In this document: one piece after another, positions 1-11,398 of the stretch
How the letters are laid out: each line of letters starts with the position of its first letter
Numbering within the stretch: the stretch's first letter is position 1
From: Bryoerythrophyllum caledonicum
Lineage: Eukaryota > Streptophyta > Bryopsida > Pottiales > Pottiaceae
Direction: 5' to 3'
NCBI GenBank assembly: GCA_963971425.1
Contig: OZ020524.1
Coordinates: 22,559,022 to 22,623,021, forward strand
DNA length: 64,000 nt
The notes under the pieces: generated by a model
Database searches by the model: none
Told to the model about the DNA's origin: nothing
The model's input: only the letters and a program-made list of their open reading frames with translations
Translations under genes and position numbers: made by a program

Positions 1-1854
1 GCTCTAAACACCAAGGATCCTAGACAATTTAAAAGAATCATGACAAAGGTTTTGTGTCACAAATTCAAGGTCTATGGTAGCTTCATTGTGGAAGAATTGT
101 CTCATAGAATACAAGCTACTATACCTATTGGTAAGCATGGAGCATACTAGGATATTTTGCACATCAAAGCAGCTCTTATGTGGTTGAATGTGAGGGCTTC
201 CCGGCAAAAGATTGCAAGGTCAATGCATATATTATCATGTTTCATCAAACATGTTGAAATTGTAAATGATTTGGTTTTTCTATACCCAATGGAATTCGGT
301 ATAGTAATTTATTACTTTGATTCTTCTGTTAAAGACTCACTCTTAGATGCCGTTGAGGGTAGTGCCATTAGCAACGATGCTATCTTGTGAGCGGTGGGCG
401 ATGAGCAATTTTTTTTTGAAAACGGGAAAAAAACGTAATTCTTTTTGTTTAAAAATTTGATTTTGAAGAAAGTTAATGGTATAACTGTAAAAATTTGCAC
501 AAAATGTTTTTTTCTAAATTTAAAAAGTACCCTACAGCCAAAGATACATTGACAGGTTTTTTTAATTTCCCTTTCTTCACATGTCCACAAATTGTAATGT
601 ACGGTTTTATTTATTTTCTCTGAAAGGTTACATTTATAAGGGCCCCATCTACACGAAATGAAAAATTTTAAATCTTAGAATGAAAATGATGTGCTAAAGT
701 AGTGGATGTGGAGTAAGATAATTTATTTGTCAAAGCAACATGACAACATGTTTTTACTAATATGTCAAGTTGAGCACGTTTTTTTGCCCAATATTCATTT
801 AGATTAGGCAATATAGAAATAAAAATTTTAAAATAAACTTAGCCATATTGAATAGTGTTTACACTTCATAGAATCATATTGAGTGATTTTTATGTACAAC
901 GGTTGTGTTGAACCGAAATATTTATCTTGCTCACCATTAAAAGGCTTTCTTGATTGTGGCTATTGTGTATATAAGGGTTTCCATTGGGCACTTCTAACCT
1001 TTAATTTTCAAGAAAACTACGCAAGGTTGAACTTTATTGTTTTACACTATAATAGAGAAAAGTGAGCAACACTGCCTTGAATACAATTCAACCCTATTTG
1101 CACCACCATAACCCTCGAACAACAAATCCTACGATCATGGCATTGGTCCCAATTTCATTCTAATGTGTTCTCTAACTTTTTATTAAATACAAGTGGGATT
1201 ATTCAATATCATTTTTTAGAAATGAAATCACCTGTCTTTTACATGTCACTAAATGTCACATTTTTTGTAATTGGAAGATATTGTGTTTTTTTGAGGAAAA
1301 AAGTTTAGAAAATTCATATCAAATACAAATAATGATTAAAAATTCTTTAAAAATATTCCATAAAAGGTATACATCACAGTGCCAAAACTTGTGTAAATGA
1401 AACTAAAGTAAGAGTATCTGTTAATCGTGGTTATAGGCCAGAAGTTCTATTTGCAATAACTTATTCAGCTTTATGTACATTTTAAATTTTCAAATTGGAA
1501 TGGAAACTAGACTTTATAAGCTTCATTTCAATAGTGGACTCAGTTTCAAAATATATTATTTTAATGGCTTGAATTTGGATTTAGAGCAAAAGCTAGAAGT
1601 CTATACAATTCACTTAGAAATTGCTCCTATCACAAATATTTTCTTCTTTGGACAAAACATGATTGAGGCAAGTTTCATCAACTCTAATGCTTAAACATTC
1701 AATGAACTCTTCAAGAAGAATTGGATGAAAAGCAATTGTTTACATTGATCATCATCCTCAATGCCATCCGAGAAGACACTTTCTGGGATATGAACGGTGG
1801 AGATTTTCCCACCTCCGACATGGTCCCCACAACAATCAAGCACTCCTATTACAC
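1..1854. other. gene-poor AT-rich stretch
   Basis: No gene is recognised. The first ~390 bases read on the plus strand as a nearly open frame with one stop (near 150), which looks like a decayed coding fragment, but I cannot name its family. The rest is AT-rich with many stops in all frames. Confidence 0.5.
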
Positions 1855-1857
1855 TTA

Positions 1858-2199
1858 AGGCCGCTTCACACCAAGACCAAGGTCGAGAGGCCGTTGAATT
1901 TTACCAATGAGAGTGCCATAATGGCCAAAGTTTGGCCTCTCGGCCTTCACACCAAAGGCCGAAGTTCAAATGCCATCGCCCTCCATTGAGCCTACATGGC
2001 AACACTTTTAGAGAATTTTAGCGCTAAAGCGACCGCCTCGCAAGTGGAAACTTGGGTTGCTGTTTTTAGACTACCAAAACCTCCTTTGAAAGGTAGTCAA
2101 CTTCCTTCAATGTATATAATTTAATGTATCATTTAATCCAAAGTTTGGGTTGAAGTTTTGAGTATCGGCCTCTTGACTTGGTATGGTGTAAAGCGGCCT
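1858..2199. mobile_element. MITE, PIF/Harbinger-like (family C, copy 1)
   Basis: The element starts AGGCCGCTTCACACC and ends GGTGTAAAGCGGCCT, an imperfect terminal inverted repeat, and is flanked by a TTA duplication (1855-1857 and 2200-2202). A 3-bp TTA/TAA target duplication is the hallmark of PIF/Harbinger elements. The interior has no transposase ORF. It shares its ends and internal stretches (for example CATGGCAACACTTTT) with the second copy at 6272-6781. It abuts the A-family element that follows and seems to have inserted in the TTAA at that element's end. Confidence 0.75.
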
Positions 2200-2432
2200 T
2201 TAACCCTAAAACATCAATCCGGAACTATATATATGCATGTATTTTTTCTCTATAGAATACAAAGAGTGTACTTAATTTTAGCAAGACTTACACCTTTCAA
2301 TTGAAGACTTTTTAACTGAAATGCTTCATCTCGAGGTCATTGCAATATCTGAACTGGCACATGTCCAAATACAATACCATACATGTAGAATATTGTGGCG
2401 ACAAGTGGCACCTTTTGATGTTTATGGGTTAA
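2200..2432. mobile_element. MITE family A, copy 1
   Basis: This 233-bp element has 18-bp inverted ends: TTAACCCTAAAACATCAA at 2200-2217 and the complement of TTAACCCATAAACATCAA at 2415-2432 (16 of 18 match). It carries the family core GCAAGACTTACACCTTT. Related copies lie at 16290-16846, 20955-21188, 21278-21677 and 43069-43270. It has no coding capacity and the superfamily is not assigned. Confidence 0.6.
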
Positions 2433-2859
2433 GCCTTTTGAGTTTGTCTATAGTTCCACTCTGACACATGTTTATTAAATCACTAGTATTAGTACAACGT
2501 GGCTGCACTCTAATTTTAGTTTGTATATTGGCGTGAACTCATCTACCAAATATTGCTATTGGTCTCTGTATTTTCATCTTAGTTTGCTTTTTTGGACTTG
2601 CAAACTTGTAGTCTACCCTCTATGAAGGTTCAAGCCGACGCACGACGTCTCATCCCATGTATATGGTAGTGCATGTTGTTGGACTCAATACTCATTTGTT
2701 GAATGATATATGATCCAACAACTTGAAAACTAAATTTATGTTTGTTTGCTTAGCTAGAATTGTTGTTCACGTCTAATTATTCATACACCTTAGAAAGAAT
2801 TACAAATGAAGAGTGGTAGCAGGCTAGAGTTCGGATTCAAAATTAAAAAATTAGCAACG
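2433..2859. other. intergenic, nothing recognised
   Basis: AT-rich DNA with no ORF that resembles a known protein and no clear repeat boundary. It may hold the former promoter of the lectin-like pseudogene that follows. Confidence 0.4.
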
Positions 2860-3333
2860 ATGACCACACGAGGGCATCATCATGTGTTCCTGCTCATCAT
2901 CCTCGCATGTGACTTCATCTTTGGCGCCGTTGACGGCAACTTCATCATGCCTACTCCACAAATTCACCTGCCTCGAACAATGCAAGTTCAACGCAAAGAA
3001 CAAGACTTTGATCTTGATCAACAAGGATGTGTTCTGCACCCATACAAGCGCAAGGTGCCATAGGCGTCGCCTACCACAACACACCCGTGCGCATGAAGGA
3101 CTTAGCAACAAAGATTGTAGCGTCCTTCAACACCAGTTTCACCTCTCGATAGGAGCCCGAGGTCTACAACGCGTCAGACAACAACGTGAACAATACGTGG
3201 AAACGAGGCAACGGCTTTACCTTCATGATGTCCAGCTCAAACAACCATTCAGACAAATCCTCCAGATGCTTTGGCATCTCCAATATGTTTCTTCCAAAAC
3301 GGACAGACGCAACGTTATGGAATCATGTCCCTA
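2860..3333 (+). pseudogene. L-type (legume) lectin domain pseudogene
   Basis: The ATG at 2860 opens a frame whose first ~25 residues look like a signal peptide (basic start, then FLLIILACDFIFG). Further on, in another frame, comes GAIGVAYHNTPVRM-KDLATKIVASFNTSFTS (about 3050-3150), and then, after a TAG, EVYNASDNNVNNTWKRGNGF-TFMMSSSNN. The pattern G-x-x-x-Y-x-x-P-V-R, followed by V-A-S-F-x-T-S-F and a GF-F block, is that of the legume-lectin beta sandwich found in lectin receptor kinases. At least one frameshift and one stop break it. No kinase domain follows. The family call rests on short motifs and is moderate; the broken state is clear. Confidence 0.45.
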
Positions 3334-4649
3334 AGATCACAAGACCTTAATTAAGGGATTGATCTTCAACTACAATTGAATCTAGAGAAAGGCTTCTATT
3401 TACGTTTTCTCTCAAAATACTAGATCATTTTATAACAACTACCACAATCATTTGTACATGCTAGAAGGATGGTTTACTAACTGACAAATGGCACCATTAA
3501 TGTGGACTTGTGATAAACATTTGTCAACTTTAGTCTTGATGGAGAAAATTGGACTAAAAAGGTGGAGAAGAAGTTAGAGAGCATCATTTGGTGTCACTTA
3601 TTCAAGTATAGAGAGGTAATTGGCAAGACATTAAGAGAAGGGCTATATTTAGCAACAATATATTTTAGGACTAAAAAAGAAGGTTTCAAAAATGAAGTTG
3701 TTCTACTTACCTCAAGGATCTTAAGAACTGTCCTAGTTGTCACAAGATGTGGCGTCGAGGACCGTATGTGTGCGTATAGTAGCACGTACGCAACTGACTT
3801 GACCTCTTTGTCAAGTCAAGCCTTGTCAGTGTTTAATGAGTTTCCTTTGCTTGTAAGTGATGATTTATCATTAATAAAGGCTCCGCATTCTCTAGTTCCG
3901 CTTGCACTCGTTGATTCTCCCCTTGTAGAGTGCAAGACGCTTGACTACTCTTGTGATTCACAACATTCTCACTTGGCAAGGACCCTCCTATATATCCGTC
4001 TTTAGTTATCAAATTTGAACTTAGGTGGGTAGAATTTTTTGTGGGTACTTAGATTGATGGCGTAGAGCGCGATTAGACGATGGCAATGCAATTTTGGATA
4101 ATTTTTGCAAATTCTACTCTAATTTTTAGTTTAGAAGTTAAGCTGTTAGTAGCGTCGTTGTTGAAGGGAGATTTCACCTCAAGTTCAAGTGAAAAAAAAA
4201 TCTACTCTACGCTCATTCAAACTGAAGTTTCAGGGTAGTAAGACAAATGTCCGGAACCGGACTTTTACTAGATCTAAAACTCCAGATTTAATCTAGATCT
4301 GAATCTAGAGTTAGTTGGAACTTTGTTTCCGTTGTTTTCCTTGGGTTTAACTCACAGATCTAGAGTTTTTATACTAGATTACAACAAAACAGATTATGTC
4401 CACAACAAATCGGGACGAATTATAACTCTAATCTACTAGTAGTGTGTAGGGTTTAGTAGATTGGGCTAGATCTATCTCAGATCTAGTGTATTCAAGCCGG
4501 ATTTACGATACCCACAACCAAGTTTCCCCGCAAATGCTCTTTTAACAACAAGATCTACTCACACCTTTACAACATAACACAAATACACAATAGAGAGTAA
4601 CAAGTCTTGTTTTTCTTCTTCAAACTTCCATATACCACTTCCATACTCA
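3334..4649. other. gene-poor stretch
   Basis: An unassigned 147-codon plus-strand frame (3562-4005) resembles nothing I know. The stretch 4250-4510 is rich in AGATCT/CTAGAT words, a local low-complexity pattern. No gene is supported. Confidence 0.4.
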
Positions 4650-4781
4650 TATATGTAAAGAACGCCGGTTCTCGAAAGGGGACCGACGTGAATAAAGTGT
4701 CTGTTCGTTCCACTACTAAGACCTTGCCCACCGGACATGGAAGAGTAAACTGGAACTACTTCCCCCTTTTGAGGGTAGACC
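4650..4781 (-). mobile_element. LINE tail (Dualen-like family), 5'-truncated to ~130 bp
   Basis: The sequence matches the last ~130 bp of the full LINE at 31108-41332: GAACGCCGG start, diverged hairpin, GTGAATAAAGTGTCTGTTCG, then GCCCACCGGACA and CTTCCCCCTTT-GAGGGTAGAC. It is flanked by TTCCATACTCA (4639-4649) and TTCCATGCTCA (4782-4792), an 11-bp target duplication with one mismatch. The element lies on the minus strand, with its 3' end at the low coordinate. Confidence 0.8.
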
Positions 4782-4792
4782 TTCCATGCTCA

Positions 4793-5700
4793 CTACAACT
4801 CAAGATCCACACAATACCTTCACTTTCTAGCTCTCTAACCACACCTACACACTCTAAGTTGCTGTACAAGAAGAGAAGAGAAAAAAAGAGAGCTCCAAAG
4901 TCCAAGAGGGTGGCTCTCTACCCCCTCCAAACCCTAATCCTCCACAATGGATGAGAGATGTCCGGACGGATGACATCCATGTCCGAACAGTTTCATCCAA
5001 AGTCCAGACTGGGAAGTTTCATCCACTGTCAGTCCGGACAGTCTCCTCCACTATCCACATTCATCCACAGTTCTACTTTTTACCCATAACTACTTTAGTA
5101 ACTTCAAAAAATTGCTACCTGGACCTTAGAATAAGCTCAAATCTCTGGTTAACAGTCGTACAATTTCAATTTGCAATTTTATCTCTACTGCGATTTGTCA
5201 TCCAATTTGCAATTTTCATGTGAGCGTGCATTTTCAATCCGGAAGCGACATAAATTATGGACCAGAGTATTTCGAAATACATGTTCTAATTCCAATATAC
5301 GTAAATTACATTGGTCCACGTCAATTCCCAATCCACATCAAATCATGTACCTCATAAAATAGTTTGGGATGTTTCAAAATTATTGACACAAAAGTAATGT
5401 GGATTCATGGAGAGGTGGCCGTGATCGGTGGGGAGCAGAAGATATTTGGTAGTGGGTGGCGGTAAGGTGATAGTGAGCAGCGTGACACATGTTGAAATGT
5501 GTCCACATTAATTCTATTTGAAAACCAATATTAATGTGATTGTGGGCATAATTTTTCACCCACATTACTAATGCATCCACACTATATTCAAAGGATGACA
5601 TAGTCTTTCTAAACTTAATTCTATGTTTAGTATAGTGGTACTTTATGATTTGTGAGCGCTACACTTTTGATGAAGATTTTTACTCCATGGTATCTTTCAC
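4793..5700. other. gene-poor stretch with a decayed MITE (family D)
   Basis: From about 5290 to 5605 the words ATTGGTCCACGTCAATT, CCACATCAAATCATGT and ACTATATTCA recur; they are shared with 30376-31010. This marks a decayed copy of the D family. The stretch 4950-5070 is rich in TCCGGAC and CATCCA words of unknown origin. No gene is seen. Confidence 0.45.
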
Positions 5701-5716
5701 AACACCCCATCAAAAA

Positions 5717-6882
5717 GTATGGTCCCACCATGGATACTTCCATGTTCATGTGGAATACAAAGATGCCATTGTAACACTAGATTTAAACGAGATGTATTAT
5801 GTGTCCGCAACATACCGTACAACCACCTTTTGCTAGAAGCCCCCAACCTAAAGATCACCATACAATTCATAGAATTCACATATTGCAACAATAGAGTCTC
5901 ACTAGACACAATTTATAAAAAAAAAAATATCATCCTCTTAATAACAAAATTAGCGCACTAGGCTTGAAACTTGATCCACTCATAGTAACTCCGGCTGGAG
6001 CTAGACCCACCACCTATATCCCCTTAATGAAATCTACAGAAGACACATTCAAAATCCCAAACACCTCCATTAAAAACACATTCAAAAATATCAACACCAT
6101 CGCTATCCAATACGCCATGTCTATTCTTCTCCATAAAAGAAGACCAGAAAACAACCAAACTCTACCCGATTCACTTAACACATAAAAATGACTCTTAAAA
6201 ATGGCTCTCTGTTGAGCTTCTTATTCTATAGTGCCTATCCTCGAGAGGGGGAAGTAGTTCCATACTACTAAGGGCCGCTTCACACTTGGTGGCCAAGTCG
6301 AGTGGCCGTCGATTTCCACCAATGAGATTGATAGAATGGCCAAAGTCCGGACTTTGGGCCTCCACACTTGTGTCCAAACTCCAAAGGCCGTCATCCTACA
6401 TGGCAACACTTTTGGGTTGTTTTGGCGCCAAAGTGACGGCCTCTCGAGCAAAACTTGGTTCGCCAATTATTGCGGATCCAAACTACAATCAAGAGTCCGT
6501 CGAATTTTTTAATAAAATAATTAAAAACTGACAAGATCTGGACCATTAGATGAAAGAGGCCAAATCTTTCGACTGATTTTTTAGGGCTGATTTTTTTGGG
6601 CATAATGATATGGGGTTTGGACTTTGGACTTGGCCTTTGGAGCTTCACACCACGACCGGCCAAACCTTCAATCTATATTATTTAATATATTTTTTTGGCA
6701 AAAAAATTTGACCTCTCGCCATAGTTTGGCCACTCATTTTGACGGACGGTCACTCGACTTGGGCATAGTGTGAAGCGGCCCTAATCCTTTATCCAATGGG
6801 CATTGTCTTTAGCAATGCAACGAAAAGACACTTTATTCACGCCGGTCTCCTCCAATGGCCGGTGTTCTTCTTCTTCTTCTTA
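5717..6882 (+). mobile_element. 5'-truncated LINE copy (Dualen-like family), split by a MITE
   Basis: Plus-strand frames encode the C-terminal nuclease domain of the family in pieces: CSCGIQRCHCNTRFKRDVLC, TIQFIEFTYCNNR, then after frameshifts LDPLIVTPAGAR and NTIAIQYAMSILLHKRR. They align to 31375-31850 of the full copy. The 3' UTR follows, with CGAGAGGGGGAAGTAGTTCC, then GGGCATTGTCTTTAGCAATG, the hairpin CGCCGG...CCGGTG and a TTC repeat (about 6864-6881). A 510-bp MITE (6272-6781) with a TAA duplication lies inside the UTR. The coding part is broken. The 5' boundary is approximate, and no clean target duplication was found. Confidence 0.85.
6272..6781. mobile_element. MITE, PIF/Harbinger-like (family C, copy 2)
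   Basis: The ends are GGGCCGCTTCACACT and AGTGTGAAGCGGCCC, a perfect 15-bp inverted repeat, with TAA on both sides (6269-6271 and 6782-6784). Removing it restores the LINE 3' UTR, which proves an insertion. It has no transposase. Confidence 0.9.
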
Positions 6883-7253
6883 AATTTAGCTTGATGGAAG
6901 CATGGTATTTTTTTTAGCAATCCATAGGTTGGAGGGTGGTGAGGGGAACGCCGGGGAACGCCGGGTCAGCAGTTCCCCTCACACTGGGATTTGCCGTAAT
7001 TAAAAGTACACAAATTACAGTGGCCCACAAAATAGTGCAGAAGTGTGAAAAGGGGGGGCATCTCAACTGCGACGCGGTGCCTTGCTTCCGTCACCACTTG
7101 CTTGCCTTGCTTCCTCTTTGAGAAGAAAGAGCGCGATTCTCGTCTTCGTAAGCGAAAGAAGAGGTTGTTACAGTCTAGACATCCTCACACTCTCTCCCTC
7201 TCTCTTTGGTTTGGTGGTGTGTTTTCTGCAAGAGAGAGGGTTGGTTGGGGGAG

Positions 7254-7424
7254 ATGGCGGTGGGCAAGAGCGACAAGGTGGCCATCGCGGTGGGGTTCCT
7301 CGGCGCGGCGTTCACGCTGCTGGCGTACGAGCAGACCTTCATGACCACCACGCACAGCATCCTGCTCGGCTTCGTCGTCTCGCTCGTCGCCCTCGGCATC
7401 AAGGAGTTCGACCTCATGACCTGA
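7254..7424 (+). CDS. small two-helix membrane protein, 56 aa
   Basis: A single-exon frame begins at the ATG at 7254 in the context GGGGAGATGGCG, and ends at the TGA at 7422-7424. The protein has a short basic N-terminus (MAVGKSDK), a hydrophobic helix (about residues 9-25), a short loop (TFMTTTHS) and a second helix (about 31-48), ending in KEFDLMT. The codons are strongly GC-rich, unlike the flanking DNA. That fits a real gene, and the upstream 200 bases look like a plant 5' leader with CT repeats. An in-frame upstream ATG at 7206 would add 16 residues, but the GC bias and protein-like start favour 7254. I do not recognise the family; a small organelle or ER membrane protein is possible. It is convergent with the carboxypeptidase gene 446 bp downstream. 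Confidence 0.7.
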   Translation: MAVGKSDKVAIAVGFLGAAFTLLAYEQTFMTTTHSILLGFVVSLVALGIKEFDLMT

Positions 7425-7869
7425 CCATCTCATCAACTCTTCCAGGTTTTGCTTCACCACGAGGGGTGTTAGTTCAACCTGAAATACGATCCTCACTTTC
7501 TAGGTTTGTCTCTCTTGACTTGGAGGTTTGAATGGAGGTGAAGCTAAGATGGGTATTATGTGGTCATACCCTTTTTAGTTCAGTTTGGAGGATTTTGTAG
7601 AAGTGCCTCTAGAAATGGGGGACCGGCTCTGATGAGTTTGTAACATTTGTCACATAATTTGATTATAGAATGTGAGCTGGAAGGTGCTCATTTTTGCACT
7701 TTGGAGTCCGACTTTTTGTTTGTGATTTTGCGGCATTTAAATATTCCAATAAAATATTAAAATATGTTGAGCGAAACATAATGTTTTGGAAAGTTTGAGC
7801 TCTACACAAACTAGGCGTGCATCTACTACATCTTTGGTCTAAGTTATGACATGTTTAGTAGTAAGGGGG

Positions 7870-10317
7870 TCAAGCTGGTTGAGAGTAGGAAGCTTCTATG
7901 CTTGCAATTTCCTTGATGATGGCTGGCTTGTCACCGAGTGGCTTTCCTCGTGTCCAGCGGTAGAGCATTTCAAGCGAGTTCTTGGGCTGGTCCATGGGCA
8001 CCATATGGCCGGCATCGTGTACCTGATCACACACAAATGTTTTTTAGACCAAAATGTCAAATTGTAACGAACGAAAGCCGCAACAGAGTTTGCTTATTGA
8101 GCAGCAGAAGATTACCTTGAGGAATTGCAGAGATCCATAGCCTTTTGTAAGACCAGCTTGTTCACCATCGACTTGGAACTCTTTCCAGGCAGCTTTGGTG
8201 TACTCCGTCTGGCCTGACCATTCCATTGCTGATACCCACCTGGAATTACCTGCATTCAGAAAAATTGTTAAACAAAAGCATCAACTTACAGTGGATCCCA
8301 AAGTGGTTTGCCATTCCAAGAAACTCAAACCTGCAAACAGCGAATGGCAGTACTAACCCAACCAATTGCAGATCAAGTCATATTCTCCAGCATAGACAAG
8401 AAGCTCGATTCCGTCCTCCAAGAGCGCCGGAATTCCTTTCTCAAGGTTCTTCATCCAATCGACCAGCATGGCCCCATGCACCAAGGGACTACATTCCACA
8501 AACTTTCGGTCTCCAACGCCCAGGGCTTCTCGAGTTGACGCGTTGTTCATGAAGGTGTCCAGATTGGAAAAGTCGTAGCAAAGCGCACCCTGGCATTCCT
8601 TCCGCACATCATAATACTGCCCCCCAAAACGACAAACAAACGCAAGGTGATCAGTGCTACGAAACGAGAAACATTCACATCTCAGATAAAAGTTTGTGAG
8701 TTAAATCAACACACCTTCATCTATTCTCGTTCCAACTTGCGTTTTTCAAAAAGGTGATCCATGTGAATGAGTTAAAGACTCCTCTGGAACTCTCTGTTGG
8801 AAAAGATGAGAGAAACTTACATTGATATTACCCGTAATCAACAAAACAGAACTGAAGATGCTCTGACAGACCACGAGAGCTGCAACGCAACCGATGGTTC
8901 CCTTTGGACCTAGACATCGAAAAGCAATCCACAATATCAAGTTCAGAAACCACACTGCACTGAGCACCTTCAAAGATAGTCAATGCCCCAAATCCATGAT
9001 ATCATAAAAGTGACCAACATAACAAGCACCTTGTTCCGCACATCAAGCCTTACCACAAAGTTTGATGGCTGTTACACAAGCCGGATAAAGCTTCATCAAA
9101 TTGGCGTGATCTGCAACAGTAATGAGGTTCATATCCAGGGCGTAGTCAGCATACGCTCCATACTGAATATCAGGCTGAGTTAGGCCATTTCCAATCGCAA
9201 AACCCTGCACAAAATAACAACACAAACAAGGGCCGTCTTAAAAAGTTGTAAGAGAATAAGATATGCTTGATGTTCAAGTTACATAAGAGACATGGTTACA
9301 ATCTCACCTTCAAGTTGATAGGAACACCTTCTTTCTTCTTCAGCGCCTTGTGAAGGCGTGCAGCGACCGCTGGCACGTAATGGCCGGCATAGGACTCGCC
9401 CGTGACAAAAAACTTGTTCCTCGCATACTCAGGATGCGCTTCAAAGAACGCCTGCTACCGAAACAAACGCAATAAGAACACACCAAAAAGGAAAAAAAAA
9501 CCGGTGAAGAACTCAGTCCTGGAAGACAAACCTGAAAGAAGTCGTACATGTCTTCCCCGACTCCCTCCTCGTTGTGGCGAATGTCGCGTATGTCAGTGCT
9601 GTAACTGAACCCCGTCCCCACAGGTTGGTCCACGAAGATGATGCTCGAAACCTGTTGCGTATGTCAGTCATGTTGCACCATCACAAAAGAATGCAGGAAC
9701 AGTGGCTTACCTTGTCCCAGCCATAGTCGTTCCAGACGAGCGTGAGATTGTCGGTGATCTTGAACGGGCCGTTCTCGTAGAACAACGCGAGCTCACTCGC
9801 GCAGCCGGGACCGCCCGTCATCCACAGCACCACCGGGTCGTCCGTCTTGTTCCCTCGAGACTCAAAGAAAAAGTAAAACATCCTGAAAACAATAACACCT
9901 ATCCCATTAATGGCAGAAGAAGATGAGGAAGTCTATCGATCAAATTCAGAAATCTATCCCATCTGCAGAAGAAGTAGAAGAAGATCAAACTGATGGAGAT
10001 GAGGCACAGCTTGATTACTTGGCGGCGTGCGTTCTTGCGAGCTTGAAGTAGCCCGCATACTGCCCGAGCTCTTCAGTGCTGATCCCGGCATCTCCTCTAA
10101 CGTCCAACTTGACGCGCCGCTCCTGCAACCGAGGCCCGTCGTCCAGGAACTCATCAACGCCAGCCCCAACATCTGAGGTCCCCGGAATCAGATTCAGCGC
10201 CTTGATCATGCTCTCCGCTTGGCCCAGCGGGAACCGAGAACTCATCGCCCGGCCATGAGAGAGGCCGCAAATCAGCGACAGCAAAAGCACGACGCTCCAT
10301 AGCTTCGCGCGAGCCAT
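7870..10317 (-). CDS. serine carboxypeptidase (SCPL48/49-like, family S10)
   Basis: Nine exons join to 506 codons: 10317-10019, 9882-9711, 9651-9532, 9451-9308, 9204-9054, 8909-8821, 8616-8358, 8249-8116, 8022-7870. All introns are GT-AG and phases agree. The start MARAKLWSVVLLLSLICG is a signal peptide; an ATG 18 bases upstream is possible. The family marks are GYFKLARTHAAKMFYFFFES, TGGPGCASELALFYENGPF, the nucleophile Ser ~217 in GESYAGHY, Asp ~405 in YAGEYDLICNW and His ~462 in DAGHMVPMDQP, so the catalytic triad is complete. S10 enzymes remove C-terminal residues in the vacuole or outside the cell. DQPVGTGFSYS and the overall length match the SCPL48/49 group (carboxypeptidase III type) better than the acyltransferase SCPLs. 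Nothing looks broken. Confidence 0.93.
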
Positions 10318-10810
10318 AATTTCGATCGAATTCAAGGTATCACCGCACCATCGATGGCCAATCCAGAGCTCTCAACACCACCCCGATCTCTCACCAAATT
10401 TGGAGCGAAAAGCCCACAAACTTGTGCAGGATGTTTCAGAATCGAGGGTTTCATCCGAAGTCGTGTCTCCATTCGTCGTTGTGGGGCAGTCATGTGGGTC
10501 CTTCTTTCATGTAAGTTACTCTCCTCTTTCTTACTCTGCTTATGAGTGAAGATGAGAATTGTCCGTGTCTTTTGAGAAATTTTCGTGTGCGTTAGAAGGC
10601 TCAGCGATTTGCTTATTCGCTTCGAGAGTTACAGAATAGCACCATTGAAGAGGATGGCAAACTAGAGCTAGCACGGTGACATCCTCAGAGTACTCGACCT
10701 ATAATTGTTTGTATGAAATGCTCACAATCATGAAGCGTCTTGTTCTTACAACTACCACCTGACCTAAAACATGTTACATCCTGAGAACTTCGGAGCCTAT
10801 GATCCTTGTA

Positions 10811-11398
10811 CTAGGGGCTCCAGAGGCCGAGCGACTGAACAAGCAAGGCGGACGCAGTGACCACGAGGGCGGCGAACACGGGCGGCACCGCGAAATCCAT
10901 CCCCGATTTCCTGAACATACTCGCCGGTGCGCAGAGCGCGTCGCGCGGCCCGTCCAGTGGCAGCCGGAAGCACTGGCGGCACTGCGCGGAGCCGCGGTTG
11001 CTCGGCAGCGCGCACGCCTCCGCGACTTCCATGTGCGGCGCGATGGCCGCGTTGAACCCCATCTCCAGGCTGAGCGCGGCCACCGTCACTGTGGCCGCCA
11101 GCACCACCGTCCACAGCACGGCGTAGAGCACCAGCGGCTGCGTCGCCATCTTCTGCAGAATCATAACCACCAACCTCTGATCACAAGAAACAACAAGACC
11201 AACATCAACAACAACAACATCAGCAACAACAACTACAACTGCAACATCATCAGCAACGTCAACAAGAGCGCTATCAGACTCGTTAACACACCGATTTCTA
11301 ACTGATTCAAATGAGATTACCTTGCAATTCCGTTTGAGCATGCATATAAAATTGGTCACAGCGCTGTAAAAGTTTCGGTACTTGAAGAATGATCTCAT
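10811..11398 (-). CDS. plant membrane protein of unknown function, two TM helices, ~139 aa
   Basis: The best model has two exons, 11398-11321 and 11152-10811, with a GT-AG intron, giving 139 aa. The N-terminus MRSFFKYRNFYSAVTNF is basic. From MATQPLVLYAVLWTVVLAAT a first hydrophobic helix runs, then a loop with six cysteines (EACALPS, CRQC, DALC), then a second helix (VPPVFAALVVTASALLVQSLG) near the C-terminus. The topology suggests an endomembrane or plasma-membrane protein with a Cys-rich luminal or outer loop. Alternatives: translation starts at the internal ATG at 11149 (113 aa), or the intron is retained, since it is also open in frame (GTT/GAT-rich). I do not recognise a named family. 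Confidence 0.6.
   Translation of the reverse strand: MRSFFKYRNFYSAVTNFICMLKRNCKVISFESVRNRCVNESDSALVDVADDVAVVVVVADVVVVDVGLVVSCDQRLVVMILQKMATQPLVLYAVLWTVVLAATVTVAALSLEMGFNAAIAPHMEVAEACALPSNRGSAQCRQCFRLPLDGPRDALCAPASMFRKSGMDFAVPPVFAALVVTASALLVQSLGLWSP

Noticed and set aside
4950..5070. TCCGGAC/CATCC-rich stretch as a fragment of the foldback element
   Set aside because: Shared words are short and the order does not match the arms; insufficient for a claim.
7082..7531. 149-codon frame overlapping the 56-aa membrane protein
   Set aside because: Runs across leader and coding sequence in another frame; composition comes from GC-rich DNA, and the membrane-protein frame is the protein-like one.
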